A stretch of 27,713 nucleotides of DNA. It comes from a virus. Of this stretch, positions 13,777 to 21,316 are shown piece by piece (positions within the stretch are counted from its first letter, which is position 1; every line of letters begins with the position of its first letter). Position numbers and translations under genes: made by a program. The stretch lies in IMG/VR virus record IMGVR_UViG_3300027832_000535, positions 1-27,713 of that record; one strand, 5' to 3'. The notes beneath the pieces are model-generated. The model searched no databases. It was not told where the DNA came from and saw only the letters and a list, made by a program, of their open reading frames with translations.

Positions 13777-13955
13777 TTAATGTATTGGTCCACTAGTTTC
13801 TTGCCAATGTATAAAACTGCTATTACTGTCATTAAAATTCCTGCCTCTAGGTATAAGTTTCCTGTACTGCTGTCTACTGCAATGCCGTCTGTGCTTATTT
13901 CTATGCGACAGTCTTCACATGCTCCTGCTGCTATTTTTTCTAATCGTTCACTCAT
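13773..13955 (-). CDS. Small single-pass membrane protein (60 aa)
   Basis: ATG 13955 overlaps the upstream stop as ATGA and is preferred over the longer frame from 14003. The N-terminal half is polar with CEDC; a hydrophobic helix spans about 37-55, ending in a short basic tail. It is coupled on both sides by ATGA overlaps. The function is unknown. Confidence 0.55.
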   Translation of the reverse strand: MSERLEKIAAGACEDCRIEISTDGIAVDSSTGNLYLEAGILMTVIAVLYIGKKLVDQYIK

Positions 13956-14176
13956 TTTAATAATTCCAGTAGATATTCGTTCTTTGTAAAAATATAATCC
14001 CAATTAAGCCTGTATATAGGAGGCTTACCGTTATCGTCGTGGTATGTACGTCTAATGTAATAATATGTTAGCCACACCCGCTTCTTACTACTAGATACTA
14101 CAGGCATCCAAGCAAACTTCTTTTCAATTCTATATTGGTCAGGAAGGTTGCTGCCGTTTTTACCGTGCCCCATCAT
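13952..14176 (-). CDS. Small conserved phage protein (74 aa)
   Basis: This Tyr/Trp/Lys-rich soluble protein has the core KKFAWMPVVSSSKKRVWLTYYY. It overlaps the glyA stop (ATGA) upstream and the next ORF (ATGA) downstream. The second ATG, at 14173, is also usable. I recognise no domain; such small ORFs are common in T4-like marine genomes. Confidence 0.6.
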   Translation of the reverse strand: MMGHGKNGSNLPDQYRIEKKFAWMPVVSSSKKRVWLTYYYIRRTYHDDNGKPPIYRLNWDYIFTKNEYLLELLK

Positions 14177-15315
14177 TTTAGGATATCAACAATAGTGTAT
14201 GCAAGTTGACGGAACCAATGTTCATCGTGACCACGAGTAGTTTCTGCGGCTGTGCCGATTCGGATACCGCTGGTCTCTACAAAGCTGCGAGGATCATTTG
14301 GAATACCGTTCTTGTTCACTGTGATATCATTTGCTTCCAATAAGTCAGCAGCAGCCCGACCACTGTGCTTGCTGTTACTCAAATCCATCAGAATAACGTG
14401 CGAATCAGTGCCACCTGTTTGTACACTAAAGCCTTCTTTAACAAACACCTCACACATTACTTGTGCGTTGCGTCTAACGGCGTGAGTGTAGTCTTTGAAC
14501 TCTTGGGTATCAGCTTCAATAAAGCACTGTGCTTTAGCTGCAATGATGTGCATTAGTGGGCCGCCTTGTGTACCTGGGAATATAGCACTATTAATCTTCT
14601 TAGTAAGTGTTTCATTATTCCAAAGTATAATGCCGCCGCGTGGTCCACGCAGTGTCTTGTGTGTAGTTGATGTAACTACATCAGCAAATGGCACAGGATT
14701 AGGATACGCACCGCCGGCAATGAGTCCACTGTAGTGTGCCATATCAATCACAAGGTAAGCACCTACACTGTCTGCGATCTCACGGAACTTTGCCCAATCA
14801 ATTACTCTAGGATACGCACTAGCCCCGGCTACAATAACATGCGGACGCACATCAAACGCTTGTGCTTGAACAGCATCATAGTCTAGGTATCCGTTAGCAC
14901 CAACACCGTAAGCATAGCAGTCGTATATCTTGCCTGAGATATTAGGTTTGCTACCGTGCGATAAGTGTCCACCACTGGCTAAGTCCATACCCAGTAAACG
15001 ATCGCCGGGATGCATCAATGCTTGATATACTGCTGTGTTGGCATTAGCACCGCTGTGCGGTTGCACGTTAGCAAATTTTGCACCGTATAGCTTGCACAGT
15101 GTATCAATAGCAAGTTGCTCAACTTCGTCCATGTTATCGCAGCCGTTATAATAACGCTTGCCCGGATAACCTTCTGCATACTTGTTGGTTAGTATGCTGC
15201 CACACAACTGCATTACTTCATCGCTGGCAAAGTTTTCACTTGCAATAAGTTCTACTGTTGAGTTTTGTCGAATCTCTTCATTCAACAAAATATTTTTAAT
15301 TCGTGTGTCAATCAT
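14173..15315 (-). CDS. glyA: Serine hydroxymethyltransferase
   Basis: This PLP enzyme converts serine and tetrahydrofolate to glycine and 5,10-methylene-THF. Seen are VELIASENFAS, the YPGKRYYNGC substrate loop, DMAHYSGLIAGG, and TSTTHKTLRGPRGG with the PLP Lys at 220. At 380 aa it is about 35-40 residues shorter than E. coli GlyA (417), trimmed mainly at the C-terminus. It starts by an ATGA overlap with the DadA-like gene. With ThyA and DHFR in the same operon it closes the thymidylate cycle. It is an unusual phage gene; T4 has ThyA and DHFR but no SHMT. Confidence 0.95.
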   Translation of the reverse strand: MIDTRIKNILLNEEIRQNSTVELIASENFASDEVMQLCGSILTNKYAEGYPGKRYYNGCDNMDEVEQLAIDTLCKLYGAKFANVQPHSGANANTAVYQALMHPGDRLLGMDLASGGHLSHGSKPNISGKIYDCYAYGVGANGYLDYDAVQAQAFDVRPHVIVAGASAYPRVIDWAKFREIADSVGAYLVIDMAHYSGLIAGGAYPNPVPFADVVTSTTHKTLRGPRGGIILWNNETLTKKINSAIFPGTQGGPLMHIIAAKAQCFIEADTQEFKDYTHAVRRNAQVMCEVFVKEGFSVQTGGTDSHVILMDLSNSKHSGRAAADLLEANDITVNKNGIPNDPRSFVETSGIRIGTAAETTRGHDEHWFRQLAYTIVDILK

Positions 15316-16568
15316 CTGTAATCCTTAATTAATTTAGTTAGTCTCACAGCAGTTGCAGGACTCAGTGTCCAACCTAAGTGGCCATGTCCAGTGTGGTAAA
15401 ACACTCTGGGGTTATTCTTACTCCGCTCTACAATAGGCATCATGTCTGGTGTCATAGGACGTAGACACGCCCACGGGGAATAGTCATGTGTATTAATCTT
15501 GGGAAAGTTAGTATGCACCCAATCCAACAGCGGTTTAATACGATCATGCCGTATATCATAGTTCTCACCAGTTAGTTCGGCAGTTCCAGCAACACGGAAT
15601 CTTCTACCCAATGTACTGGTCACAATCTTTGCTTGATCGTCTAACAAACTGGTTTGTGGTGTGTGTGCATAACTTTCGTCATCTAAGTTGATTGTGATAC
15701 TGTATCCTTTAACTGGGTATACATCAATTGTGTCTCCTGCCGTTTTAGCAAGTTCTACACTTCCTACACCACTGCTGATCACAATAGCATCGTAGAAGTC
15801 TAAGTTTTTTACGTGGGTTATTTTATCGCCAAATTTAAAGTTAACTCCGTATTTGGTTTTTAGTACTTTAGACAGTTCAGTACAGAACTTGTGTATATCT
15901 CCTACCCAGTCATCTTTGGTCCAAACACCGCCAACTAACTCGCCATCATTTTGTAATGTAGGTTCAAGCTCGTGCATCTTGTATGGAGATACTATCTGCC
16001 ACTGACAACCATTTGCTTCATACAGTTCTGTTACAGATTCAGCGTCTGCAAAATATTTGTCGTCTTTGTAGAAGTGTAGGATACCCCGGAAACTCTGATC
16101 AAACTCTATACCTTCTTCAGCAATGATCTCTCTATATAGATCACGTGAACGCATACCCATCTGGATAGTTTCGGCTGTGTTCCTTTCATACTGGTTGGTG
16201 ATGGTGTTCCACATGAACTTTGCCATCCAACGGATCTTTGCCCATTCAAACGTCGGGCGAATCAACAGTGGAGCATCCTTCTTGAACATCCACTTGATGC
16301 CTTTGGCCACGTTACCCCACGTTGTCCAGACTTCGCTATTGCTAACACTTACTTGTCCACCATTGGCGAAACTGGTGCGCATTGCAGGATAACGCTCTTG
16401 TTCGTAAACAGTTACTTTATGCCCTGCCTTGGCAAGATAATATGCTGCCAACACTCCGCTGATGCCTGCGCCGACTACTACAATATTTTTAACCACTATA
16501 TTACTCTCAGGTGTATTCCAAATGTCTCGATTATTATCTATACGAGATCGTTCTATCAAATTTATCAT
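15312..16568 (-). CDS. dadA: DadA-family FAD amino-acid dehydrogenase/oxidase
   Basis: The FAD dinucleotide fold is VVVGAGISGVLAAYYLAKAG, followed by the DadA-like SFANGGQVS and GIKWMFKKDAPL and the C-terminal W-x-LRPMTPD and HTGHGHLGWTLSPATA FAD site. DadA oxidises D-amino acids to keto acids, passing electrons to quinone. The family also contains glycine and sarcosine enzymes, so the substrate is open. Numbered from ATG 16568, the first 24 residues precede the usual start. A GTG at 16496 (GAGAG ribosome site) gives the canonical N-terminus, and a possible promoter lies in between. Stop overlaps glyA (ATGA). Confidence 0.88.
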   Translation of the reverse strand: MINLIERSRIDNNRDIWNTPESNIVVKNIVVVGAGISGVLAAYYLAKAGHKVTVYEQERYPAMRTSFANGGQVSVSNSEVWTTWGNVAKGIKWMFKKDAPLLIRPTFEWAKIRWMAKFMWNTITNQYERNTAETIQMGMRSRDLYREIIAEEGIEFDQSFRGILHFYKDDKYFADAESVTELYEANGCQWQIVSPYKMHELEPTLQNDGELVGGVWTKDDWVGDIHKFCTELSKVLKTKYGVNFKFGDKITHVKNLDFYDAIVISSGVGSVELAKTAGDTIDVYPVKGYSITINLDDESYAHTPQTSLLDDQAKIVTSTLGRRFRVAGTAELTGENYDIRHDRIKPLLDWVHTNFPKINTHDYSPWACLRPMTPDMMPIVERSKNNPRVFYHTGHGHLGWTLSPATAVRLTKLIKDYR

Positions 16569-16599
16569 GCAACGATAAGTTTACTGTCTATAATGTTAC

Positions 16600-17442
16600 T
16601 TATATCGCCATCGGAGCCTTAATTGAATCCATTGGCGTATAGTTAATTAACTTATACCCACTTGTGTTAGTAGCAAGCAATTCATCCAATGTATTAAATG
16701 CAGGCATAAGCAAATGCGGTTCCTGCATTGGCGTGCGAGTAAGTTGTTGATTGACTTGTTCCATATGATTTTGATAGATATGACAATCTCCACCGCTCCA
16801 TACAAAATCGCCTACTTGTAGTTCGCAAATTTGTGCAAGCATATGTGTAAGCAAACTGTAGCTGGCAATATTAAACGGTACGCCAAGGAACATGTCTGCA
16901 CTACGCTGATACATCTGGCAGTGTAGTTTGCCATTCATTACGCGGAACTGACTTAGTGTGTGACAAGGAGGAAGTGCCATACGATCAATTTCACTAGCAT
17001 TCCACGCACTGAGAATTAAACGCCTGCTGTTAGGATTTGTTTTAATGTCTTTGATAAGCCCAGCAATTTGATCTACACCATTAAAGTTGCGCCATTGGTA
17101 ACCATATACTGGTCCAAGTTCGCCGTCTGCATAACCTAGTGCTTTACCTTGTGCATTAGCATTAGCAGTCCAAATAGTTGTCTTATCTGTAAGTTCCTCA
17201 CGGGGCTTTTCAAACGTGCGTTCAGCAAGCCTTCGCTCGTCTGTGCTACCTTCCAAGAACCATAGCAACTCGCCGACTACACTACGCCAGGCAAGTTTCT
17301 TTGTAGTAACAGCAGGAAATCCATCCTGCAAATTAAAACGCATCTGATAACCAAACACACTGCGTGTACCTATTCCTGTGCGATCACTAACATTTTCACC
17401 GTTAGCTAAAATGTATTCAAGAGCGTCTAAATATTGTTTCAT
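16600..17442 (-). CDS. thyA: Thymidylate synthase (ThyA)
   Basis: This enzyme methylates dUMP to dTMP using 5,10-methylene-THF, giving dihydrofolate. The catalytic Cys160 is in LPPCHTLSQF. QRSADMFLGVPFNIASY and GDCHIYQNH (dUMP-binding) and the N-terminal DRTGIGTRSVFG loop are intact. At 280 aa it is slightly longer than E. coli ThyA (264) because of a short insertion around 75-95. It overlaps the DHFR stop by ATGA. It is the classic folate-dependent ThyA, not ThyX, so it needs DHFR to recycle dihydrofolate, and DHFR is the neighbouring gene. Confidence 0.97.
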   Translation of the reverse strand: MKQYLDALEYILANGENVSDRTGIGTRSVFGYQMRFNLQDGFPAVTTKKLAWRSVVGELLWFLEGSTDERRLAERTFEKPREELTDKTTIWTANANAQGKALGYADGELGPVYGYQWRNFNGVDQIAGLIKDIKTNPNSRRLILSAWNASEIDRMALPPCHTLSQFRVMNGKLHCQMYQRSADMFLGVPFNIASYSLLTHMLAQICELQVGDFVWSGGDCHIYQNHMEQVNQQLTRTPMQEPHLLMPAFNTLDELLATNTSGYKLINYTPMDSIKAPMAI

Positions 17443-17906
17443 TTTCTAACCCATTTCTCAACATAAATGTCAGTTTCTGGGCTTACGCTGTCAAGATCAA
17501 ACTGTTCTAAAATTTTAGTACCTGGAAGGCTAACGTCACAATCGTATTCGCCTTCAATACGGCTAAGCCATAGCTCGTCAATGATATCCAAACAGTGTTC
17601 AATTAACTGCCCCCCACCAATGATCCAAACTGGATGCTCAAGGTTTAAGTCTACAATTTGTTGTTTAACCCCTTGTCCAAATGTATATGTTGCACCTTCC
17701 ACTTTAGTAGAACTTACAACTATGTTTTGTCGACCCGGCAACGGTTTAACAGGCAAACTATTCCAAGTATTACGCCCCATAACAATTGCTTGTCCGTAGG
17801 TCATTTTCTTAAACCATTGTAGGTCTGCACGATTATGCAGCCACGGCATATCACCGTTCTTGCCAATGCCCCAATTTTCGTCACATGCTAGAATTGCTCT
17901 AATCAT
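17439..17906 (-). CDS. folA: Dihydrofolate reductase
   Basis: This enzyme reduces dihydrofolate to tetrahydrofolate with NADPH. Motifs in order: ACDENWGIGKNGDMPW (Met20 loop), the catalytic Asp28 in NRADLQWFKKMT, VMGRNTWNSLP (NADPH), the IIGGGQLI nucleotide-binding loop, and a C-terminal beta strand IYVEKWVRK. At 155 aa it matches the E. coli enzyme (159). It is 1 nt after the small upstream ORF and overlaps thyA by ATGA, giving 1:1 coupling of the two steps. Confidence 0.96.
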   Translation of the reverse strand: MIRAILACDENWGIGKNGDMPWLHNRADLQWFKKMTYGQAIVMGRNTWNSLPVKPLPGRQNIVVSSTKVEGATYTFGQGVKQQIVDLNLEHPVWIIGGGQLIEHCLDIIDELWLSRIEGEYDCDVSLPGTKILEQFDLDSVSPETDIYVEKWVRK

Positions 17907-17907
17907 A

Positions 17908-18066
17908 TTAATTTCCTTTTAAATCTTCTATTCTTTGTTGCAACCAACTAATAGTAGTATGTATATGACCGGTATCATGCGGCTGCAATTGAGATTTAGC
18001 GTATTCAACTTCGCTCTCTAGAATTTCTATTCGCATTAAACTGTGAATTAAATCCTTATTAGACAT
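17908..18066 (-). CDS. Small conserved helical phage protein (52 aa)
   Basis: ATG 18066 ([14 protein letters not shown]), overlapping the ferredoxin stop by 8 nt, is preferred over the longer frame from 18135. Two helices with heptad character flank a [16 protein letters not shown] loop. I recall similar small proteins in T4-like marine phages but know no function. It stands between fdxA and folA in the operon. Confidence 0.6.
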   Translation of the reverse strand: MSNKDLIHSLMRIEILESEVEYAKSQLQPHDTGHIHTTISWLQQRIEDLKGN

Positions 18067-18418
18067 TACCTTTACCTGGTGTTTCACTAAAGTGATTTTC
18101 AAACTTGTTTCCAATGCCGTTCCATTCAGCAGCATCTAAAGGAACATCTTCAGGACGTACTTGGGTAATTACGGGCCAAAGATTACTATACTTACGATTA
18201 ATTTCTTCCCATTTAAACTGTTCGCCTACATCTCTAAAAGTATTATCGGCTACAATTGCATCAACCGGGCATTCAGGTTCACAAACACCGCAGTCGATGC
18301 ATTCGTCTGGATTGATAACCAACATGTTTTCACCTTCGTAGAAACAATCTACTGGACATACACTTACACAATCCATGTGTTTACATTTAATACAATTGTC
18401 AGTAACTAAATATGTCAT
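18059..18418 (-). CDS. fdxA: 7Fe-type ferredoxin ([3Fe-4S][4Fe-4S]), FdxA-like
   Basis: The 119-aa protein aligns with the Azotobacter FdI / proteobacterial FdxA pattern: C9, C17, C21 (CP), C25, then C40-x2-C43-x2-C46-x3-C50-P. By family knowledge C9, C17 and C50 would hold the [3Fe-4S] cluster and C21, C40, C43 and C46 the [4Fe-4S] cluster; C12 is extra, as in FdI. The C-terminal ~60 residues form the typical cap. It is a soluble, low-potential one-electron carrier. It is placed between the clamp loader and folA, coupled by TAATG. The electron partner is unknown; Fe-S assembly or an Fe-S reductase are candidates. Confidence 0.93.
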   Translation of the reverse strand: MTYLVTDNCIKCKHMDCVSVCPVDCFYEGENMLVINPDECIDCGVCEPECPVDAIVADNTFRDVGEQFKWEEINRKYSNLWPVITQVRPEDVPLDAAEWNGIGNKFENHFSETPGKGNV

Positions 18419-19332
18419 TATAGTCGTCCTAACCTTATGAGCGTGGCTGCAAGATTTATCTCTGCATCAGCAACCAATGCATGATCTACAAGACCTTGCT
18501 TAATAGTTAGCACGGCATTATCTTGTTGTTCATCGTTTCCGAACAGTTCAACATTGTCATACAGCCAACGATAAATCTCTTCCATTTCTTCTGGTCGAAC
18601 TGCACCACAAAGTAATTTACGTGCATCATTAATCTTACCTTGTTTAAATAACTCAACCATATCTAGTTTCCAGTCACTATTTCCAGTATCACCTTCATTA
18701 GGACGAAGTAAACTACCTTCTTGTACATTCATCTGTACCATATTGATACATTTGCGCAAGTCTGGATATGTTGCCTTTACATAAGTGTCTAGGATATCCA
18801 AATCTGGAATAACACCTTCTGTAATAAGAATCTCTGCTACGCGAGCAGTAAACTCAGTCTGGTCAATTTTAGCAATATGAAAGCCCTGGCAACGACTATG
18901 GATAGCTGGAATAATTCTGTTAGGATAGTTACAAGTTAAAATAAACCTTGCTGTGCTGTGATATTCTTCCATAACACCACGCAATGCTGCTTGTGCGCCA
19001 GGACTCAAATAATCAGCCTCGTCAAGTAGCACAACTTTAAAGTCACCAAACGGAATCATTTGTACAAAGTTGACAATCTTATTACGAACATCATCTACTG
19101 AGTTAGTACGCGATGCGTTAATTTCTAATACGTCTAAGTCATTCAGATCAAGTTCGTTAAACAGCAGTTTGGCAAGTGTAGTTTTACCAATACCTGCGTT
19201 ACCGCTGAATAGCAAATGCGGAATAGTTTTATCTTTAATCCAAGTGTTTACTTGCTTACGTTGTGCCTCATCTCGAAACACATAACCGTCAACTGTTTTA
19301 GGACGGTATTTTTCTACCCATAGTTCTTTCAT
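18418..19332 (-). CDS. Sliding-clamp loader large subunit (T4 gp44-like)
   Basis: This AAA+ clamp-loader ATPase has Walker A GNAGIGKT (44-51), Walker B VLLDEAD (101-107), sensor 1 TCNYPNRI and the SRC arginine-finger motif (SRCQGF). The N-terminal [15 protein letters not shown] is the RFC-box start. At 304 aa it matches T4 gp44 (319). It loads the phage sliding clamp for the DNA polymerase. The small clamp-loader subunit (gp62) is not in this window. It overlaps MazG (ATGA) and fdxA (TAATG). Confidence 0.93.
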   Translation of the reverse strand: MKELWVEKYRPKTVDGYVFRDEAQRKQVNTWIKDKTIPHLLFSGNAGIGKTTLAKLLFNELDLNDLDVLEINASRTNSVDDVRNKIVNFVQMIPFGDFKVVLLDEADYLSPGAQAALRGVMEEYHSTARFILTCNYPNRIIPAIHSRCQGFHIAKIDQTEFTARVAEILITEGVIPDLDILDTYVKATYPDLRKCINMVQMNVQEGSLLRPNEGDTGNSDWKLDMVELFKQGKINDARKLLCGAVRPEEMEEIYRWLYDNVELFGNDEQQDNAVLTIKQGLVDHALVADAEINLAATLIRLGRL

Positions 19333-19604
19333 TTGATTAACTCACTCCATATCTTTAATTTGTTACGCTTAGTATCTATTCTAGCATCAATCTCGGCTTT
19401 TGTCAAGAGTCCACTTTCAATCATTAGATTTATCATACACTGAACATCGCCAACTTCTTCAAGTAGTAGCACACGCTGTTCTTCTGTAACTTCTTCGAGT
19501 GTTTCGAACTTACGAATAATCTTGCTACAGCGTTGTGCGAGTTCACCACATTCTTCCATAGTAAGAACCATAAGCTCTTGTAGTTTGTTTAGTGTACCTG
19601 GCAT
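19329..19604 (-). CDS. MazG-like all-alpha nucleotide pyrophosphohydrolase (91 aa)
   Basis: The EECGE and LLLEEVGDVQ pair is the EExxE...ExxD metal-binding signature of the MazG/dUTPase superfamily. Length and sequence differ from the second MazG-like gene at 20199, so they are distinct subfamilies. It probably hydrolyses non-canonical or excess (d)NTPs, or ppGpp-like signals. It is coupled to the exonuclease (TAATG) and the clamp loader (ATGA), which points to nucleotide metabolism around replication. Confidence 0.8.
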   Translation of the reverse strand: MPGTLNKLQELMVLTMEECGELAQRCSKIIRKFETLEEVTEEQRVLLLEEVGDVQCMINLMIESGLLTKAEIDARIDTKRNKLKIWSELIK

Positions 19605-20140
19605 TAGCGTTTCAGTCCTAATTCTTTGTAAGCAATTTGAATTGCTTTAGATTGAAAGTATGCATCTGCTAATGCATTATGCAGATCAGTCTGCATGCTT
19701 TTACGTGGATCCTGTTGGCAACAGCCAAAAAGCGTTCTAGAATCCCGTATAATCCAGAAGTTCCACGGAATCGGCTTTGCAGCGCGGCGGAACATGTCTT
19801 CCAGTATGGTATAGTCAAAACCGTAACCTTGTCCCCATAATGTATCAACACCAACGACCCACTTGTTAACTTGACGTAAAGCCTCATCTACGCTAACTGC
19901 ACCAGTCTGATCAAATGCTTCTTCCATAATCTTAGGATCTTGTTTGCCCCACCACTCAATAGTGCTGTCACTAGCAGTACGCCCAAGAGTATCTTGCTCG
20001 TCAATGCTAATTTTTAGGTAAAGTTCTGAGTGAGGTTCGCTATCATCTAGCGGATTAAACTTAACTGCACCTAGCGACAGGACAGTTGCAGTTGGACTAG
20101 TATCAATAGTCTCTAGGTCGATAGTGCCGTGTGTAGCCAA
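19604..20140 (-). CDS. DEDDh 3'-5' exonuclease (DexA-like)
   Basis: The DnaQ/RNase T fold has D8-x-E10 in IDLETID, D109 in GYGFDYTILEDMF, and H154 with D159 in HNALADA, the complete DEDDh catalytic set. 178 aa. T4 DexA is the likely functional relative; degradation of host DNA or RNA or processing of single-strand ends are possible roles. The start is TTG 20140 with AAGGAG 7 nt upstream. That ribosome site lies in the long hairpin at 20148-20191 whose loop is the promoter -10 box. It heads the nucleotide operon. Confidence 0.88.
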   Translation of the reverse strand: MATHGTIDLETIDTSPTATVLSLGAVKFNPLDDSEPHSELYLKISIDEQDTLGRTASDSTIEWWGKQDPKIMEEAFDQTGAVSVDEALRQVNKWVVGVDTLWGQGYGFDYTILEDMFRRAAKPIPWNFWIIRDSRTLFGCCQQDPRKSMQTDLHNALADAYFQSKAIQIAYKELGLKR

Positions 20141-20147
20141 AAGAAAA

Positions 20148-20191
20148 CTCCTTAATTATTATATACATTATAGCATATAGCAACTAAGGAG
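20148..20191 (-). promoter_or_regulatory. Shine-Dalgarno-sequestering hairpin upstream of the exonuclease operon
   Basis: On the minus strand, 5' arm 20191-20173 (CTCCTTAGTTGCTATATGC) pairs with 3' arm 20166-20148 (GTATATAATAATTAAGGAG): 18 of 19 positions pair (three G-U wobbles), with one C-A mismatch. The loop is TATAAT. AAGGAG of the exonuclease gene is within the stem, so a read-through RNA would hide the ribosome site. Confidence 0.7.
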
Positions 20192-20195
20192 TCAA
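20167..20195 (-). promoter_or_regulatory. Near-consensus sigma70 promoter of the nucleotide operon
   Basis: The -35 box is TTGACT (20195-20190), the spacer 17 nt and the -10 box TATAAT (20172-20167). RNA would start about 7 nt downstream, within or beyond the hairpin's 3' arm, so it would lack the 5' arm. A host-polymerase promoter suits early genes and contrasts with the late boxes elsewhere. Confidence 0.8.
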
Positions 20196-20198
20196 GTA

Positions 20199-20555
20199 TT
20201 ATTTTACAAATTGTGCAAGGTTTGGCGGCACCCAATCCGGGCCTTTTAATACTTTCCCGTCTGCACGTTTGATTACTTTGCCTGTTGTAGGGTCTACTTT
20301 AGCAAAGTTAGTACGCATTACTTCGTTCCAAGCTGCTTCGCCATCCCACCCTGCTGCTCTAATAGCACCAATAGTAACAACTAGTATATCTACAAGTGCA
20401 TCAAGTTGTTCTACGCTATCACCTGCAATAATGGCATCTTTTAGTTCGCCTGTTTCTTCTGAAATCAAATCAAGATACATGACATAGTTGTCAATGCTAG
20501 GTGTTTGATCACATGCGGTTTGAAATAAGTCAACGTCTTTAAATGGATTTGTCAA
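20199..20555 (-). CDS. MazG-like nucleotide pyrophosphohydrolase (118 aa)
   Basis: LISEETGELKDAI...LDALVDILVVTIGAI matches the EExxE...D metal pattern of phage MazG. The C-terminal extension with DGKVLKGPDWVPPNL is typical of MazG-like proteins of T4-like cyanophages and relatives. It is a second, different MazG from the 91-aa one. It may clear damaged nucleotides or alter host (p)ppGpp. Its stop is followed by the promoter of the exonuclease operon. Confidence 0.85.
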   Translation of the reverse strand: MTNPFKDVDLFQTACDQTPSIDNYVMYLDLISEETGELKDAIIAGDSVEQLDALVDILVVTIGAIRAAGWDGEAAWNEVMRTNFAKVDPTTGKVIKRADGKVLKGPDWVPPNLAQFVK

Positions 20556-20564
20556 TTTTAACTC

Positions 20565-20975
20565 TTAATATTGTGGATTTATAAATGAACCGGGGTCCAC
20601 AGTAGCATGGGCGCCGTCTGTATATTCTGCTCCAATATAGATGTCGTTTGGTTTCTCTTCAGAATACCCAATAACACTTTCGGTTTCTACCATACGTAAT
20701 TCTACTTCGCCGTCTGGGGTTTCTACTGTAAAGGCTCTAGTCCAACGACCGTGTTCGATTAGAATCCAATGACCGATATTATAATCATCTTTATTACGTG
20801 GTCCCTTTGAATAAACTTTAGCCCAACGTGGATAAATTCCACGTGTAGTGCCGTCGTCGTCTTTAATGATTAGTCCACCTGTAGTCTTTTGTTCACCAAA
20901 ATACATATCTGATACAATTACACGATTGCCCACTGCAAGCGGCGTGCCTTTAATTTTGCTTAATTGAATAGCCAT
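20565..20975 (-). CDS. GroES/gp31-like co-chaperonin
   Basis: The 136-aa protein has a GroES-like beta barrel: PLAVGNRVIVSDMYFGEQ, a mobile-loop candidate KTTGGLIIKDDDGTTRG, then WILIEHGRWTRAFTV. It is longer than GroES (97 aa), as is T4 gp31 (111 aa), with an extra C-terminal segment. In T4 gp31 replaces GroES on host GroEL so that the capsid protein can fold. It is coupled to the 102-aa gene (TAATG). The assignment rests on motif order and phage context. Confidence 0.75.
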   Translation of the reverse strand: MAIQLSKIKGTPLAVGNRVIVSDMYFGEQKTTGGLIIKDDDGTTRGIYPRWAKVYSKGPRNKDDYNIGHWILIEHGRWTRAFTVETPDGEVELRMVETESVIGYSEEKPNDIYIGAEYTDGAHATVDPGSFINPQY

Positions 20976-21283
20976 TATTTACCTTTTTGTACAAAGTTGC
21001 CTGCGCTATCTTCTTCCCAATCGGCCGCTTCTGCTGCCGTGGGTTGATTTTTTGCTACAGATTGTTCTTCTCTTACACCTGGATTAGATTGGTAGTAGTC
21101 TTTGAGAAGTTCTTCTTTCTTGCGAACGATTTTACCACCTGTACCAAGCTGATCGCCGCGTGCATTTACACGAGCATTACCTACTGCTGGTATTAGTTCA
21201 TTGCGTTGACGTAGCATATCCATGTCAACAATTTTGCCGTTAGCGCTTCTGTGGACTTTACGTCCTGGTTGTTTCATTGCCAT
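20975..21283 (-). CDS. Conserved phage protein of unknown function (102 aa)
   Basis: This basic, Gly/Asn/Arg-rich N-terminus (MDMLRQRNELIPAVGNARVNARGD) resembles small conserved proteins of marine T4-like phages. The tail is acidic and probably disordered. It has a strong AGGAGG ribosome site and a degenerate late box (GATAAGTA, 21309-21316) upstream. A structural or scaffold role is possible but not shown. Confidence 0.65.
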   Translation of the reverse strand: MAMKQPGRKVHRSANGKIVDMDMLRQRNELIPAVGNARVNARGDQLGTGGKIVRKKEELLKDYYQSNPGVREEQSVAKNQPTAAEAADWEEDSAGNFVQKGK

Positions 21284-21308
21284 TTTAATAGCCTCCTAGT
21301 TATATACT

Positions 21309-21316
21309 TACTTATC
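21309..21316 (-). promoter_or_regulatory. Late-type promoter box variant (GATAAGTA)
   Basis: It is the same variant as at 5681-5688, 25 nt before ATG 21283, overlapping the end of the upstream gene. A good ribosome site follows. Confidence 0.35.

Noticed and set aside
19669-19887. Minus-strand ORF of 72 codons inside the exonuclease gene
   Set aside because: It is an out-of-frame shadow without ribosome site; the DEDDh residues are all in the other frame.
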